Positions 28,217 to 38,104 are shown, counted from the first letter of the stretch. The stretch: 64,000 nucleotides of DNA from Alkaliphilus sp. NP8 (GCA_015978205.1 JADWMM010000029.1:1-64000), one strand, 5' to 3'. The notes: generated by a model not told the origin, from the letters alone. Translations and numbers: made by a program.

Positions 28217-28720
28217 ATGAAGAAGATGCTACGTGTAGGTAAAATAGCTAATACTCATGGTATAAAAGGGGATATAAAAGTTATTCCTCTTACTGATTAT
28301 ATGGAGCGGTTTGAAGAGTTAGAATGGGTTTATATGGATGACTATGAAGAGAAGTTTTATATACAAAATGTAAAATATAAAAAAAATACAGTTATATTAT
28401 CCTTTAAGGGATATGATGATATAAATTTAGTTGAAAAATTTAAAAATAAATATATATTGATTGATGATACTCAACGTCAAAAATTACCAGCAGATACTTA
28501 TTACATTGCTGATATTATTGGACTCGATGTATATAATATAAAAAATGAATATATTGGTAAGGTAAAGGATATAATCCAAACAGGGCCAAATGAAGTTTAT
28601 GTTATTAAAGGTGATAACAATAAGGAATTTATGATACCATCTGTTAAAGAGTTTATTCCAGAAATTTCTTTAAAAGAAGGAAAAATTGTTATTAATCCTA
28701 TTGAAGGAATGATAGAATGA
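28217..28720 (+). CDS. rimM: Ribosome maturation factor RimM
   Basis: 167 residues. RimM helps fold the 30S head, binding S19. The opening MLRVGKIANTHGIKGDIKV and the PRC-barrel segment YIADIIGLDVYN are typical. GAAGGG precedes ATG 28217. Its stop overlaps the trmD start in an ATGA, giving tight coupling. Confidence 0.95.
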   Translation: MKKMLRVGKIANTHGIKGDIKVIPLTDYMERFEELEWVYMDDYEEKFYIQNVKYKKNTVILSFKGYDDINLVEKFKNKYILIDDTQRQKLPADTYYIADIIGLDVYNIKNEYIGKVKDIIQTGPNEVYVIKGDNNKEFMIPSVKEFIPEISLKEGKIVINPIEGMIE

Positions 28721-29457
28721 ATATAAAAGTAATGACTTTATTTCCTGAAATGTTTTCTGGTCCTTTAAACAATAGCATAATACAAAGGGCAAGAGATAAT
28801 AAACTTATAGATATGGAATTTGTTAATATTAGAGACTATGCAGATAATAAACATAAAAAAGTAGATGATTATCCGTATGGTGGAGGGCCTGGAATGGTTA
28901 TGACTCCTCAACCGATATTTGATTGTTATAATAATATAATTAATATGATGAACATGGAGGATGGTGAAAAACCAAGAGTAATTTACTTGTCTCCGAAAGG
29001 TAGAACATTTAATCAAAATATGGCAGTAGAACTTTCAAAAGAAAAAAATATAATAATGATTTGTGGACATTATGAAGGAATTGACCAAAGAGTAATTGAT
29101 GAAATTGTAACGGATGAAATCTCTATAGGTGATTACGTACTTACCGGAGGAGAAATACCAGCAATGGCTATTATAGATTCTGTAGCTAGATTAATTCCAG
29201 GTGTATTATCTCAAAATCAATCTTTTGAAGAAGAAAGTTTTTATTTGGGGTTATTAGAATATCCACAATATACTAGACCTAGAGAATTTAGAGGTTTTAA
29301 TGTTCCTTCTGTACTTACTTCTGGAGATCATAAAAAGATTGAAGAATGGAGAAGAGAGCAATCTTTAAAAACAACTTTTGAAAGACGAGCAGATTTACTA
29401 GATGATATGGAATTAAGCAAAAAAGATAAAGGATTTTTGAAAAAAATAAGAAAATAA
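28717..29457 (+). CDS. trmD: tRNA (guanine(37)-N1)-methyltransferase TrmD
   Basis: 246 residues. TrmD makes m1G37 in tRNAs reading CNN codons, preventing frameshifts. SPOUT knot motifs are clear: [24 protein letters not shown] and LIPGVLSQ. The start ATG 28717 overlaps rimM by four bases. Confidence 0.97.
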   Translation: MNIKVMTLFPEMFSGPLNNSIIQRARDNKLIDMEFVNIRDYADNKHKKVDDYPYGGGPGMVMTPQPIFDCYNNIINMMNMEDGEKPRVIYLSPKGRTFNQNMAVELSKEKNIIMICGHYEGIDQRVIDEIVTDEISIGDYVLTGGEIPAMAIIDSVARLIPGVLSQNQSFEEESFYLGLLEYPQYTRPREFRGFNVPSVLTSGDHKKIEEWRREQSLKTTFERRADLLDDMELSKKDKGFLKKIRK

Positions 29458-29485
29458 AATAAATATACTTTTATTTAATAATATA

Positions 29486-29514
29486 TTGTTATATTTTTAT
29501 AATTATGATATAAT
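29486..29514 (+). promoter_or_regulatory. SigmaA promoter of rplS
   Basis: TTGTTA (29486-29491), 17-base spacer, TATAAT (29509-29514) with an extended TGA upstream. It gives L19 its own transcript beginning near 29521. Confidence 0.8.
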
Positions 29515-29520
29515 CAACAA

Positions 29521-29584
29521 GGTAGAACGGGCGGTCCTCTATATTATTAGTATAAGAACGTCTATGAAGGAAGGAGGTACGACC
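29521..29584 (+). promoter_or_regulatory. Possible L19 leader
   Basis: The 64 bases between the rplS promoter and start include a G/C-richer patch (ACGGGCGGTCCTC) unusual for this A+T-rich sequence, and the hexamer AGAACG twice. A short autoregulatory L19 leader RNA is known before rplS in low-G+C Gram-positives. I cannot confirm the fold by eye. Confidence 0.4.
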
Positions 29585-29935
29585 ATGGATATATTAAATA
29601 CAATTGCAAACGAACAATTAAAGCAAGATGTTGCTGATTTTAGTAATGGAGATACTGTTAAAGTACACGTTAAAATCAAAGAAGGTACTAGAGAAAGAAT
29701 CCAGATATTTGAAGGTATTGTAATTAAAAGACAAGGCGGTGGAGTTGGAGAAACTTTTACTGTTAGAAGAATAGCTTCAGGTGTAGGAGTTGAAAGAACA
29801 TTCCCTGTACATTCACCTAAAATCGACAAGATTGAAGTAACAAGAAAAGGTCAAGTTAGAAGAGCTAAACTTTATTATTTACGTGATAGAGTTGGTAAGG
29901 CTGCATTCAAAATCAAAGAAAAGAAAAAATATTAA
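29585..29935 (+). CDS. rplS: 50S ribosomal protein L19
   Basis: 116 residues starting [12 protein letters not shown], with [19 protein letters not shown] and FPVHSPKI typical of L19, which sits at the 30S-50S interface. ATG 29585 follows AAGGAGG; the in-frame extension back to 29486 crosses the promoter and is not coding. Confidence 0.97.
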   Translation: MDILNTIANEQLKQDVADFSNGDTVKVHVKIKEGTRERIQIFEGIVIKRQGGGVGETFTVRRIASGVGVERTFPVHSPKIDKIEVTRKGQVRRAKLYYLRDRVGKAAFKIKEKKKY

Positions 29936-29938
29936 TGA

Positions 29939-29970
29939 TAAGGGGCTGATATTCAGTCCCTTTATTATTT
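29939..29970 (+). terminator. Terminator after rplS
   Basis: AAGGGGCTGA (29940-29949) pairs with TCAGTCCCTT (29953-29962), one G-U pair, followed by TATTATTT. Confidence 0.7.
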
Positions 29971-30015
29971 ACAATAAAAGTACATACTAATATATATATG
30001 AAAGGAGTGGATTAA

Positions 30016-30858
30016 ATGAATATTAACTGGTACCCAGGACATATGAAAAAAACTAAAGAACTAATAAGAGAACAATTAAAACTTGTAGATGTAGTTTATG
30101 AACTATTAGATGCACGTATACCTATGAGTAGTAAAAATCCTGATATAGATAAAATTATTGGTAATAAGCCTAAAGTTATTGTGCTAAATAAAATTGACTT
30201 AGCAGATGCTAAAACTACAGTTAAATGGGTTGAATATTTTAAACAAAATGGAACTACAGTAATACCTGTAAATACCATCACTGGTGAAGGTGTAAAAAAA
30301 TTAATACAAGAAAGTCAAAATGTAATAAAAGAAAAGATGGATGCTTTAATTAAAAAAGGTAGAAAGCCAAGACCAGCTAGAATAATGATTGCAGGAGTTC
30401 CAAACGTAGGAAAATCATCATTGATCAATAAACTTTCAGGAAGAAAAAGCACTCAAATTGGTGATAGACCAGGAGTAACTAAGGGTAAACAATGGATAAG
30501 ACTAAAAGGTAATATGGAGTTATTAGATACACCAGGTATATTATGGCCTAAATTTGAAGATCCAGAAGTTGCTCTTAGCCTAGCATTTACAGGAGCTATT
30601 AAAGATGAAATAATGGATACAGAAACACTTGCATATAAACTTCTAGAAATATTATGGAAAGATCATAGAGAAGATATAATTGAAAGATATAAAATCAATG
30701 AAGAGTATGATGAAACTATAGAGATTATGGATCATATCGGAAGAAATAGAGGGTGCATTTTAAAAGGAAATGAAATAGACTACTCAAGAATATCTAATAT
30801 TATATTAGATGAGTTTAGATCTGGAAAAATTGGACGTATTTCTTTAGAGCATCCGTAA
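30016..30858 (+). CDS. rbgA: Ribosome biogenesis GTPase RbgA (YlqF)
   Basis: 280 residues. RbgA is needed for late 50S assembly (L16 incorporation). It is a circularly permuted GTPase: the G4 motif NKIDLAD (residues 56-62) precedes G1 GVPNVGKSS (near 128) and G3 DTPGI. The N-terminal INWYPGHMKKT is the family mark. GAAAGGAG precedes ATG 30016. Confidence 0.96.
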   Translation: MNINWYPGHMKKTKELIREQLKLVDVVYELLDARIPMSSKNPDIDKIIGNKPKVIVLNKIDLADAKTTVKWVEYFKQNGTTVIPVNTITGEGVKKLIQESQNVIKEKMDALIKKGRKPRPARIMIAGVPNVGKSSLINKLSGRKSTQIGDRPGVTKGKQWIRLKGNMELLDTPGILWPKFEDPEVALSLAFTGAIKDEIMDTETLAYKLLEILWKDHREDIIERYKINEEYDETIEIMDHIGRNRGCILKGNEIDYSRISNIILDEFRSGKIGRISLEHP

Positions 30859-30882
30859 TTACTTTAGTAAGGGAGGGACTAT

Positions 30883-31497
30883 ATGCCAACATTAGATATT
30901 GAAAATACTATATGGGATAAAGGTCATAATTACATAGCATTTTGTGATGAAGTCGGTCGAGGTTGTTTATTCGGTTCAGTATTAGCAGCGGCAGTTATAA
31001 TGCCTAAAGGTTTAGTTATAGAAGGTATTAAGGACTCAAAAAAACTATCGCCTAAAAAGCGAGAACAACTATATGAACTTATAAAAGAGAAATCTGTAGC
31101 TATGGGCGTAGGAACAGTTTCAGCTCAGGTAATAGATGAAATTAATATAAAAAATGCTACCAGATTGGCTATGAAAAAAGCTATTTTGTCTATTAAAGAT
31201 AAAGAAGAAAACAGTATTAAGCCAGATTATATATTAATAGATGCAGAAAAAGTAGATATATCTATTCCTCAACAAGCTATTATTAAAGGAGATGATCTTA
31301 GCCATGGTATAGCCTCAGCTTCTATAGTAGCTAAAGTTATAAGGGATAGACTTTGTCAAAAATGGCATGAAGAGCATCCAGAATACAATATAAAACAAAA
31401 CAAAGGTTATGGAACAAAGGAACACAGAGAAGCGTTAAAAACATATGGAATAAGTGCTATGCATCGAAAATCATTTTTAACTAAGATATTGAAGTAG
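30883..31497 (+). CDS. rnhB: Ribonuclease HII
   Basis: 204 residues. RNase HII removes ribonucleotides from DNA. The DE pair at residues 22-23 (CDEVGRG, where the family has DEAGRG) and the later DAEKVDI and ASIVAKVIRDR motifs supply the acidic active site. GGGAGG precedes ATG 30883. Confidence 0.94.
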   Translation: MPTLDIENTIWDKGHNYIAFCDEVGRGCLFGSVLAAAVIMPKGLVIEGIKDSKKLSPKKREQLYELIKEKSVAMGVGTVSAQVIDEINIKNATRLAMKKAILSIKDKEENSIKPDYILIDAEKVDISIPQQAIIKGDDLSHGIASASIVAKVIRDRLCQKWHEEHPEYNIKQNKGYGTKEHREALKTYGISAMHRKSFLTKILK

Positions 31498-31552
31498 ATA
31501 ATATTGTTTAATGTATTTATTTAATTTGTTTTTTAATATGGAGGATATTACT

Positions 31553-31903
31553 GTGAATATAAAATTAGGTCTAATAGGAGAAAAGTTAGCTGCAAATCAT
31601 ATGAAAAATAAAGGGTATTGTATTTTAGATCAGAATTATAGAACTAAAATTGGAGAATTAGATATTATCGCAAAGAAAGATAATAGTATTGTATTCATAG
31701 AGGTTAAAACTAGAACTTCTAACACATATGGAAGACCTGGTGAAGCAGTAAATACCAAAAAACAAAAAAAGATACGAACATTATCTCAGCAGTATATAGT
31801 ATGTAAAAATCTTAAAGAAAATTGGATATATAGATTTGATGTTATAGAAGTACATATAATGGGAAAAAAATATAAAATAGAACATATTGAAAATGCATTT
31901 TAG
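31553..31903 (+). CDS. yraN: UPF0102 family endonuclease-like protein YraN
   Basis: 116 residues of the YraN (UPF0102) family, a Holliday junction resolvase-like fold. The nuclease core GELDIIA and FIEVKTR gives the D...ExK triad. I chose GTG 31553, eight bases after TGGAGG; an in-frame ATG at 31538 is part of that site. Cellular role is not established. It commonly pairs with rnhB, as here. Confidence 0.9.
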   Translation: MNIKLGLIGEKLAANHMKNKGYCILDQNYRTKIGELDIIAKKDNSIVFIEVKTRTSNTYGRPGEAVNTKKQKKIRTLSQQYIVCKNLKENWIYRFDVIEVHIMGKKYKIEHIENAF

Positions 31904-31924
31904 CAGCTAAGCTGCTATTTTTTT
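31901..31924 (+). terminator. Terminator after yraN
   Basis: TAGCAGC and GCTGCTA (31901-31907 with 31911-31917) form a tight hairpin followed by seven T. The yraN stop codon is the first three bases of the stem. Confidence 0.8.
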
Positions 31925-32025
31925 GTAAAAATTTACATAAAATTAAGAAAATTAAAGGAGAAAAGATTTTAATATAGAACTTGTTTATATAATTTACTGT
32001 AGAATACATGATGGGAAGTGAAATT

Positions 32026-33549
32026 ATGTTATCAAAAGTAAGAACTTGTTCTATAACAGGATTAGAAGTTACTAGAATAGAAGTAGAAGTAGACATAAGC
32101 AATGGGCTACCTAATATAAATGTTGTAGGACTTCCAGATACATCTATAAAAGAATCTAAAGAAAGAGTTAGAGCTGCAATAAAAAATAGCGACTTAGATT
32201 TTCCTATGAAAAGAATAACGATTAATTTGTCACCAGCAGATACTAAAAAAGAAGGTAGTCATTTTGATTTACCTATTGCATTAGGTATACTAGGTGCTTC
32301 AAACCAAGTTCCATTAGATAATTTGAAAGAAACATTGATCTTAGGAGAGTTATCATTAGATGGTAGAACAAATAAAGTGAACGGTGTGCTGCCTATGTTG
32401 TTAGAAATGTATAATCAAGGTATTAAAAAAGTAATAATTCCTTATGAAAATCTAGAAGAAGCAAAAATTGTGGAAGGTATAGAAGCAATTCCTGTAAAAA
32501 ATTTAAAAGAGATAGCACTTCATCTTATAGGAGAAGAAAAAATACCTAATTATATTGGAGAATCTAATTATAATAATAAGGAAGGAATTAGTACTGAGGA
32601 TTTTAAAAATATACGTGGCCAAGAAAATTTAAAAAGAGGGTTAGAGATAGCTGCATCTGGAAATCATAATTTACTAATGGTAGGGCCTCCAGGATCTGGA
32701 AAAACCATGGCTGCTAGAAGTATTCCTTCTATACTTCCTAAATTAACATTTTATGAGGCTTTGGAGATTACTAAGATATATAGTGTAGCTGGACTAATTA
32801 ATTCTAATGAAGGACTTGTTAAAAACAGACCATTTCGCTCGCCACATCATACTAGTTCGGTAGTTGCTTTAACTGGTGGGGGAAGGGTTCCTAAACCTGG
32901 TGAAGTTTCTTTAAGTCATTATGGAGTACTATTTTTAGATGAACTACCAGAATTCAATAAACAAGCTTTAGAAGTTTTGAGACAGCCATTAGAAGATAGA
33001 AGTATAAACATATCTAGAGTAAATGGATCTTATCGGTATCCTGCTGATTTTATGCTAATAGCATCGATGAACCCTTGTCCTTGTGGTCACTATGGTACTG
33101 ACTCAGGACATGAATGTACTTGTACTCCATATGAAATTAGGCGATATTCTAATAAAATTTCAGGGCCTTTAATGGATCGTATAGATATTATTGTTGAAAC
33201 ATCTTCTGTAGAATATAAGGACTTGATTAGTAATAATAGGGCAGAATCGTCTAATGAAATAAGATATCGAGTAGAAAGAGCTAGAGATATCCAATTAGAT
33301 AGATATAAAAATACTAATTATATATTTAACTCTCAATTGAGTGGAGAAAGTATAAAAAAATATTGTTTATTAACTTCTTCTGCTAAAAAATTAATGGATT
33401 TAGCTTTTGATAAAATGAAATTAAGTGCAAGAGGATATAGCAGGATTTTGAAGGTAGCTAGAACAATAGCTGATTTAGATGAAAGAAATGTCATTACAGA
33501 CAACCATTTGGCAGAAGCCTTACAATATAGGAATATAAACAAATCTTGA
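32026..33549 (+). CDS. YifB/ComM family Mg-chelatase-like AAA+ ATPase
   Basis: 507 residues. An N-terminal Lon-protease-like domain (NVVGLPDTSIKESKERVRAA) is followed by an AAA+ domain with Walker A GPPGSGKT near residue 224, Walker B LFLDELPEF and a zinc-like cluster NPCPCGHYG...CTC. In Gram-negatives ComM drives branch migration in natural transformation; in Clostridia the role is inferred. ATG 32026 follows GGGAAGTG. dprA is next, which suits a transformation or recombination role. Confidence 0.92.
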   Translation: MLSKVRTCSITGLEVTRIEVEVDISNGLPNINVVGLPDTSIKESKERVRAAIKNSDLDFPMKRITINLSPADTKKEGSHFDLPIALGILGASNQVPLDNLKETLILGELSLDGRTNKVNGVLPMLLEMYNQGIKKVIIPYENLEEAKIVEGIEAIPVKNLKEIALHLIGEEKIPNYIGESNYNNKEGISTEDFKNIRGQENLKRGLEIAASGNHNLLMVGPPGSGKTMAARSIPSILPKLTFYEALEITKIYSVAGLINSNEGLVKNRPFRSPHHTSSVVALTGGGRVPKPGEVSLSHYGVLFLDELPEFNKQALEVLRQPLEDRSINISRVNGSYRYPADFMLIASMNPCPCGHYGTDSGHECTCTPYEIRRYSNKISGPLMDRIDIIVETSSVEYKDLISNNRAESSNEIRYRVERARDIQLDRYKNTNYIFNSQLSGESIKKYCLLTSSAKKLMDLAFDKMKLSARGYSRILKVARTIADLDERNVITDNHLAEALQYRNINKS

Positions 33550-33596
33550 TGTTTAAATTTTTTCTTATATTAAGTAATAAATGGGAGGAAATTATT

Positions 33597-34697
33597 ATGC
33601 AAATAGATAAAAAAGAAGTTCTTGTATGGCTAAGTCATATAGAAGGAATTAAAAATAGAGATATTGATAACTTAGTAAATTACTTTGGTGATATTAATGA
33701 AATTTTAAATGTAGATGAAAAACATATAAAAAGGACTTTGAATAAACGAAGAATAATTGCTAATAGAATTATAGAAAATAGAAATGAGGAGTTTATCAAT
33801 AAAATTTTCAAAAACCTATATGATAATAATATAAGTCCATTAACTATATTTGATAATGACTATCCATCTAAACTCAAAAATATATATGATCCACCTTATA
33901 TAATATATACAAAAGGTAAAAAAATAAGGTTGGATATTCCACTAATAGCTATAGTGGGATCTAGAAAAGCAACACCTTATGGAAATTGGGCTGCTTATCA
34001 ATTTGCAAGAGAATTAGCAAAATGGAATATAGGAATTATAAGTGGGTTAGCTTTAGGAGTTGATGCATCAAGTCACAAGGGCGTATTAGATGAAGAAGGT
34101 GGATATACCATAGGAGTCTTAGGCTGTGGCTTAGATCAATATTATCCCGCTTCAAATCGAAATTTAATGGATAAAATTATTATAAATGGTTGTATTATTT
34201 CGGAATACTGTTTAGGAATGCCACCATTAAAGTATAATTTTCCAGCTAGAAATAGAATTATTAGTGCGCTATCTGATGGTGTAATAGTAATTGAAGCTTC
34301 TGAAAAAAGTGGTGCTTTAATAACTGTAGATTACGCATTAGATCATGGAAAAGATATTTATGCTTTGCCTGGTAATATAAATAGTACTCAGAGTAAGGGA
34401 ACGAATAAATTGATTAGAGACGGGGCTAAAATATTACTTAGTATTGATGATATAATTGAAAATTTGCAGTATAAATATACTATAGAAAAAAAGAGTTTAG
34501 AAAAAACTATAAAGGAAGATTTAAGTAAAATAGAAGCTATGGTATATGAAGTAATAAAAGGAAGCCCTATAAACATAGATTTAATTGTAAATAAAACTGG
34601 AATTAAAGCATCTGAATTAAATTCTATATTAACTGTATTAGAAATTAAAGGTTATATAAATCAAATGCCAGGTAAAATATTTACAGTATCTAAATAA
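33597..34697 (+). CDS. dprA: DNA processing protein DprA
   Basis: 366 residues. DprA protects incoming single-stranded DNA and loads RecA during transformation. The Rossmann fold core shows IVGSRKATPYG, SGLALGVDASSHKG, LGCGLDQYYPASN and EASEKSGALITVD, with a C-terminal winged-helix (DLIVNKTGIKASELNSILT). ATG 33597 follows GGGAGG; the in-frame extension back to 33546 has no site. Confidence 0.95.
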   Translation: MQIDKKEVLVWLSHIEGIKNRDIDNLVNYFGDINEILNVDEKHIKRTLNKRRIIANRIIENRNEEFINKIFKNLYDNNISPLTIFDNDYPSKLKNIYDPPYIIYTKGKKIRLDIPLIAIVGSRKATPYGNWAAYQFARELAKWNIGIISGLALGVDASSHKGVLDEEGGYTIGVLGCGLDQYYPASNRNLMDKIIINGCIISEYCLGMPPLKYNFPARNRIISALSDGVIVIEASEKSGALITVDYALDHGKDIYALPGNINSTQSKGTNKLIRDGAKILLSIDDIIENLQYKYTIEKKSLEKTIKEDLSKIEAMVYEVIKGSPINIDLIVNKTGIKASELNSILTVLEIKGYINQMPGKIFTVSK

Positions 34698-34771
34698 ATT
34701 GATATAATGTAAAGAATTGATTTTATCTGATAATTCTAGAGTTAAGTTACAGCATAATGGAGGTGTACAAA

Positions 34772-36847
34772 TTGGCAAAATCTCTAGTAATAGTTGAATC
34801 ACCAGCAAAAGCAAAGACTATAGAAAAATTTCTAGGAAAAAGTCATTATACTGTAAAAGCTTCTGTAGGGCATGTCATTGATTTGCCTAAAAGTAAACTT
34901 GGAGTTGATATAGACAATGACTTTGAACCTCAATATATTACTATACGTGGTAAGGGACCAGTTTTAAAAGAAATAAAAAAGCTGGCTAAGAAATCAAAGA
35001 AAATCTACTTAGCAACTGACCCGGACCGGGAAGGGGAAGCAATTTCATGGCACTTAGCAAAAGCTTTAGGAATTGAAGAGGATACTCCATGTAGAATCGA
35101 GTTTAATGAAATAACAAAGAACACTATAAAAAGTGCTATTAAAAACCCTAGAAAAATTAACTATGAATTAGTGAATGCTCAACAGGCAAGGAGAGTTTTA
35201 GATAGATTAGTAGGATATAAAATAAGTCCTTTGCTATGGAAAAATGTAAGGAAAGGATTAAGTGCAGGAAGAGTACAATCTGTAGCTACTAAGCTCATTA
35301 TAGATAAAGAAGAAGAAATAAAAAAATTTAAGCCTGAAGAGTATTGGAGTTTAAATTTAGATGCAGAAAATAGTAAAAAAGAAAAATTAGAAGTTAAGTT
35401 TAAAGCTGATAGTTTAGGGAATAAAGAAATAAAGACAGAAGAAGAAGTAAATAGAATTTTAAATAGTTTAGGTAAAACACTAACAGTTACGAAAATAAAA
35501 AAAGGTGAAAAAAAGAGGAATCCAAGTAAGCCTTTTACTACCAGCACGCTACAACAAGAAGCAGCAAATAAATTAGGATTTTCCACTAAAAAAACCATGT
35601 CTTTAGCTCAACAGCTATATGAAGGAATCGATTTAGGGAAAGAAGGAACTGTCGGCTTAATTACATATATGAGAACAGACTCTACTAGAATATCAAATGA
35701 AGCCATTAAATCGTTAAAAGGATATATGGATGAGTTTATAGGAAATGAATATTTGAAGAAAACTCACAAAAAATCTAAGGAAGATAAAAACAAAAAAAGT
35801 GTTCAAGATGCTCATGAAGCTGTAAGGCCGACAGATGTTTATAAACATCCTGATAATATTAAAAATTCATTGAAAAAAGATCAATATTTAATTTATAAAC
35901 TAATTTGGGAAAGATATGTTGCAAGTCAAATGGTACCAGCTGTATATAACACATTAGCTATTGAATTGGAATCAAATGAAATAGTTTTTAAAGCTACAGG
36001 ATCTCAATTAAAATTCGATGGTTTCTTAAAAATATATAGCTTTGCTAATATATCAGAAGATACAGAATTACCTAACCTAACTGAGGGTGAAAAAATCAAT
36101 ATAGTTAAAGAAATTCACAAGCAACATTTTACTCAACCACCTGCTAGATACACAGAAGCATCTTTGGTTAAAACTATGGAAGAATTAGGTATAGGTAGAC
36201 CAAGTACTTATTCCCCAACTATATCTACTATACTTTCAAGGGGTTATGTTGAAAAAGATGGAAAAAATCTGGTTGCTACAGAGTTAGGATATATTATAAA
36301 TGAAATTTTAGTTGAATACTTTTCCAAAATTGTAGATATTAATTTCACAGCAGAATTAGAGAAAGAATTAGATTATATAGAAGAAGGACATGATTGGAAG
36401 AAGCTAATATCAGAGTTTTATAAAGAGTTCCGTGAGATGTTAACTTATGCTGAAGAGCATATAGAACAAGTTGACTTAGTGGAAGAAAGTGATGAAGAGT
36501 GTGAAAAATGCGGTTCTATAATGTTAATTAAACATGGTAGGTATGGTAAGTTTTTAGCTTGCTCGAATTATCCAGACTGCGAACAGACTAAACCTTTTCT
36601 TTATAAAATTGGAGTGAATTGTCCAAATTGTGAAGATGGAGATATAATTCAAAGAAGATCAAAAAAAGGTAGACTTTTTTACGGATGTAGTAACTTTCCA
36701 AAATGCAGATTTGTATCTTGGGGTAAGCCTGTAGATAAAAAATGTCCCGAATGTAATAGTATATTAATATACAAGAAAACTAAGAAAAGTGAAAAAAATA
36801 AATGTAGTAATAAAGATTGTGGATATGAAGAAGAAGTTGAAAATTAA
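34772..36847 (+). CDS. topA: DNA topoisomerase I
   Basis: 691 residues, type IA topoisomerase relaxing negative supercoils. The N-terminal Toprim domain has VIVESPAKAKTIEKFLG and TDPDREGEAISWH; the catalytic Tyr299 is in GLITYMRTDSTR. Three C-terminal four-cysteine zinc ribbons begin at CEKCGSIM, CPNCEDGD and CPECNS. The start is TTG 34772, preceded by GGAGGTG; the ATG at 34757 forms part of that site. In Bacillus trmFO, xerC and hslVU lie between topA and codY; here codY follows directly. Confidence 0.96.
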   Translation: MAKSLVIVESPAKAKTIEKFLGKSHYTVKASVGHVIDLPKSKLGVDIDNDFEPQYITIRGKGPVLKEIKKLAKKSKKIYLATDPDREGEAISWHLAKALGIEEDTPCRIEFNEITKNTIKSAIKNPRKINYELVNAQQARRVLDRLVGYKISPLLWKNVRKGLSAGRVQSVATKLIIDKEEEIKKFKPEEYWSLNLDAENSKKEKLEVKFKADSLGNKEIKTEEEVNRILNSLGKTLTVTKIKKGEKKRNPSKPFTTSTLQQEAANKLGFSTKKTMSLAQQLYEGIDLGKEGTVGLITYMRTDSTRISNEAIKSLKGYMDEFIGNEYLKKTHKKSKEDKNKKSVQDAHEAVRPTDVYKHPDNIKNSLKKDQYLIYKLIWERYVASQMVPAVYNTLAIELESNEIVFKATGSQLKFDGFLKIYSFANISEDTELPNLTEGEKINIVKEIHKQHFTQPPARYTEASLVKTMEELGIGRPSTYSPTISTILSRGYVEKDGKNLVATELGYIINEILVEYFSKIVDINFTAELEKELDYIEEGHDWKKLISEFYKEFREMLTYAEEHIEQVDLVEESDEECEKCGSIMLIKHGRYGKFLACSNYPDCEQTKPFLYKIGVNCPNCEDGDIIQRRSKKGRLFYGCSNFPKCRFVSWGKPVDKKCPECNSILIYKKTKKSEKNKCSNKDCGYEEEVEN

Positions 36848-36870
36848 GAATATTATTTGTTGAAAATATG

Positions 36871-36899
36871 TTGAAATAAGTCTAAATATGTGGTATTAT
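36871..36899 (+). promoter_or_regulatory. Upstream codY promoter (P1)
   Basis: TTGAAA (36871-36876), 17-base spacer, TATTAT (36894-36899) with extended TGG. It would give a leader of about 225 bases. I see no gene in the 285-base gap between topA and codY apart from regulatory signals. Confidence 0.65.
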
Positions 36900-36981
36900 T
36901 TCTGTTGGGCCTATTGTAAAATTATTTTGAAAAATGATTAACATATTAGTAGAAGTTAGTAAATTCAATGAGTATATAAAC

Positions 36982-37009
36982 TTGAATTTTAGAAAATACT
37001 ATATATAAT
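36982..37009 (+). promoter_or_regulatory. Downstream codY promoter (P2) with CodY-like box
   Basis: TTGAAT (36982-36987), 16-base spacer, TATAAT (37004-37009). A 15-mer at 36984-36998 matches the CodY consensus AATTTTCWGAAAATT at 11 of 15 positions and overlaps the -35 and spacer, which would suit autorepression. TAGAAAATA at 36990 and its complement at 37023-37031 form a dyad around the -10. Confidence 0.5.
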
Positions 37010-37132
37010 ACATAAAGTATAATATTTTCTATCAAAGGGATACATAACATATTAAACTATTGTCTATATAAAGTTAGACATAAGTAAACTCAAGATTATA
37101 ATATTAAATTAGTATTTTAAGGAGGAGCAGTA

Positions 37133-37912
37133 ATGCAAGGAACATTATTAGAAAAAACAAGAAGGATTAATAAAATTTTACAGCAATCAGGAGAAAATAA
37201 TATTTCCTTTAATGAAGTTTGTAGAATTTTAAGTGAGATTTTAGAAGCGAATGCTTATGTAGCTAGCGCAAAAGGAAAGGTTTTAGGAGTAAGTTTAACG
37301 GATACTTCAGACTGTCCTATTATTACAGATGAAAAGACAGGAGAAAAAAGATTCCCTGAAGAATATAATCAAAGATTGTTAGCTGTAAATGAAACAGAAT
37401 CAAATATTACAAGAGATAGACTTTTATCATATTTCAAATATGATATTGATAGCTATGAAAAACTAGTTACTATTGTTCCTATAAATGGAAGCGGGCAACG
37501 TCTTGGAACTCTTGTACTAGCAAGGTTTGATAAAGAGTTTAATGAAGAAGATTTAGTTATGGTTGAATATAGCTCTACAGTAGTAGGATTAGAAATTTTA
37601 AGATCAGAATCAGAAGCTATAGAAGAAGAAGCTAGAAAAAAAGCGGTAGTTCAAATGGCTATAGGAACATTATCTTATTCAGAGTTAGAAGCAGTTGAAC
37701 ATATATTTAACGAACTAGATGGTGAAGAAGGTTTGCTAGTAGCAAGTAAAATAGCAGATCGTGTTGGAATTACTCGTTCAGTTATTGTAAATGCTCTAAG
37801 AAAATTTGAAAGTGCTGGGGTTATTGAATCAAGATCGTTAGGTATGAAAGGTACACATATTAGAATTCTAAATGACAACCTTTTAGATGAACTAAGAAAG
37901 TTAAAAAGGTAA
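37133..37912 (+). CDS. codY: GTP- and branched-chain-amino-acid-sensing repressor CodY
   Basis: 259 residues, full length. The N-terminal GAF domain ([16 protein letters not shown], then [11 protein letters not shown]) senses isoleucine, leucine and valine; the C-terminal winged helix ([20 protein letters not shown] near residue 204) binds DNA. CodY represses nutrient-scavenging and, in Bacillus, motility genes when amino acids and GTP are plentiful. AAGGAGGAG precedes ATG 37133. It lies directly upstream of the flagellar operon, as in Bacillus, but a terminator separates them. Confidence 0.97.
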   Translation: MQGTLLEKTRRINKILQQSGENNISFNEVCRILSEILEANAYVASAKGKVLGVSLTDTSDCPIITDEKTGEKRFPEEYNQRLLAVNETESNITRDRLLSYFKYDIDSYEKLVTIVPINGSGQRLGTLVLARFDKEFNEEDLVMVEYSSTVVGLEILRSESEAIEEEARKKAVVQMAIGTLSYSELEAVEHIFNELDGEEGLLVASKIADRVGITRSVIVNALRKFESAGVIESRSLGMKGTHIRILNDNLLDELRKLKR

Positions 37913-37940
37913 TATCCTTGGCTAATTAAATATAAAGAAA

Positions 37941-37980
37941 AAATACTAGTTATTCTATTTTGAACAACTAGTATTTTTTA
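37941..37980 (+). terminator. Terminator after codY
   Basis: AATACTAGTT (37942-37951) pairs with AACTAGTATT (37966-37975), followed by TTTTTA. Confidence 0.8.
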
Positions 37981-38041
37981 TGTTCATATTTTATTAATAA
38001 TAACATTGTATGCTTCAGAATAAAAATAGAATTCAGTAAAT

Positions 38042-38079
38042 TAGCATTAGTGCTAGAGACCTAAATGTAGAAATTTAGG
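38042..38079. repeat. Two small dyads upstream of the flagellar promoter
   Basis: TAGCA and TGCTA (38042-38046, 38051-38055), then CCTAAAT and ATTTAGG (38060-38066, 38073-38079). They lie 26-63 bases before the candidate -35 and could be activator or repressor sites. The rest of the 318-base codY-flgB gap is A+T-rich with no gene. Confidence 0.35.
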
Positions 38080-38104
38080 AAAAAAAGAAGGAAATTAGAT
38101 GAAA

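Noticed and set aside
35179-35598. Minus-strand open frame of 139 codons inside topA
   Set aside because: Shadow of topA; hydrophobic, Phe/Ser-rich composition typical of antisense of Lys/Glu-rich coding DNA.
36934-37008. 24-codon open frame in the topA-codY gap
   Set aside because: No ribosome-binding site precedes its ATG, and it runs through a candidate promoter and CodY box.
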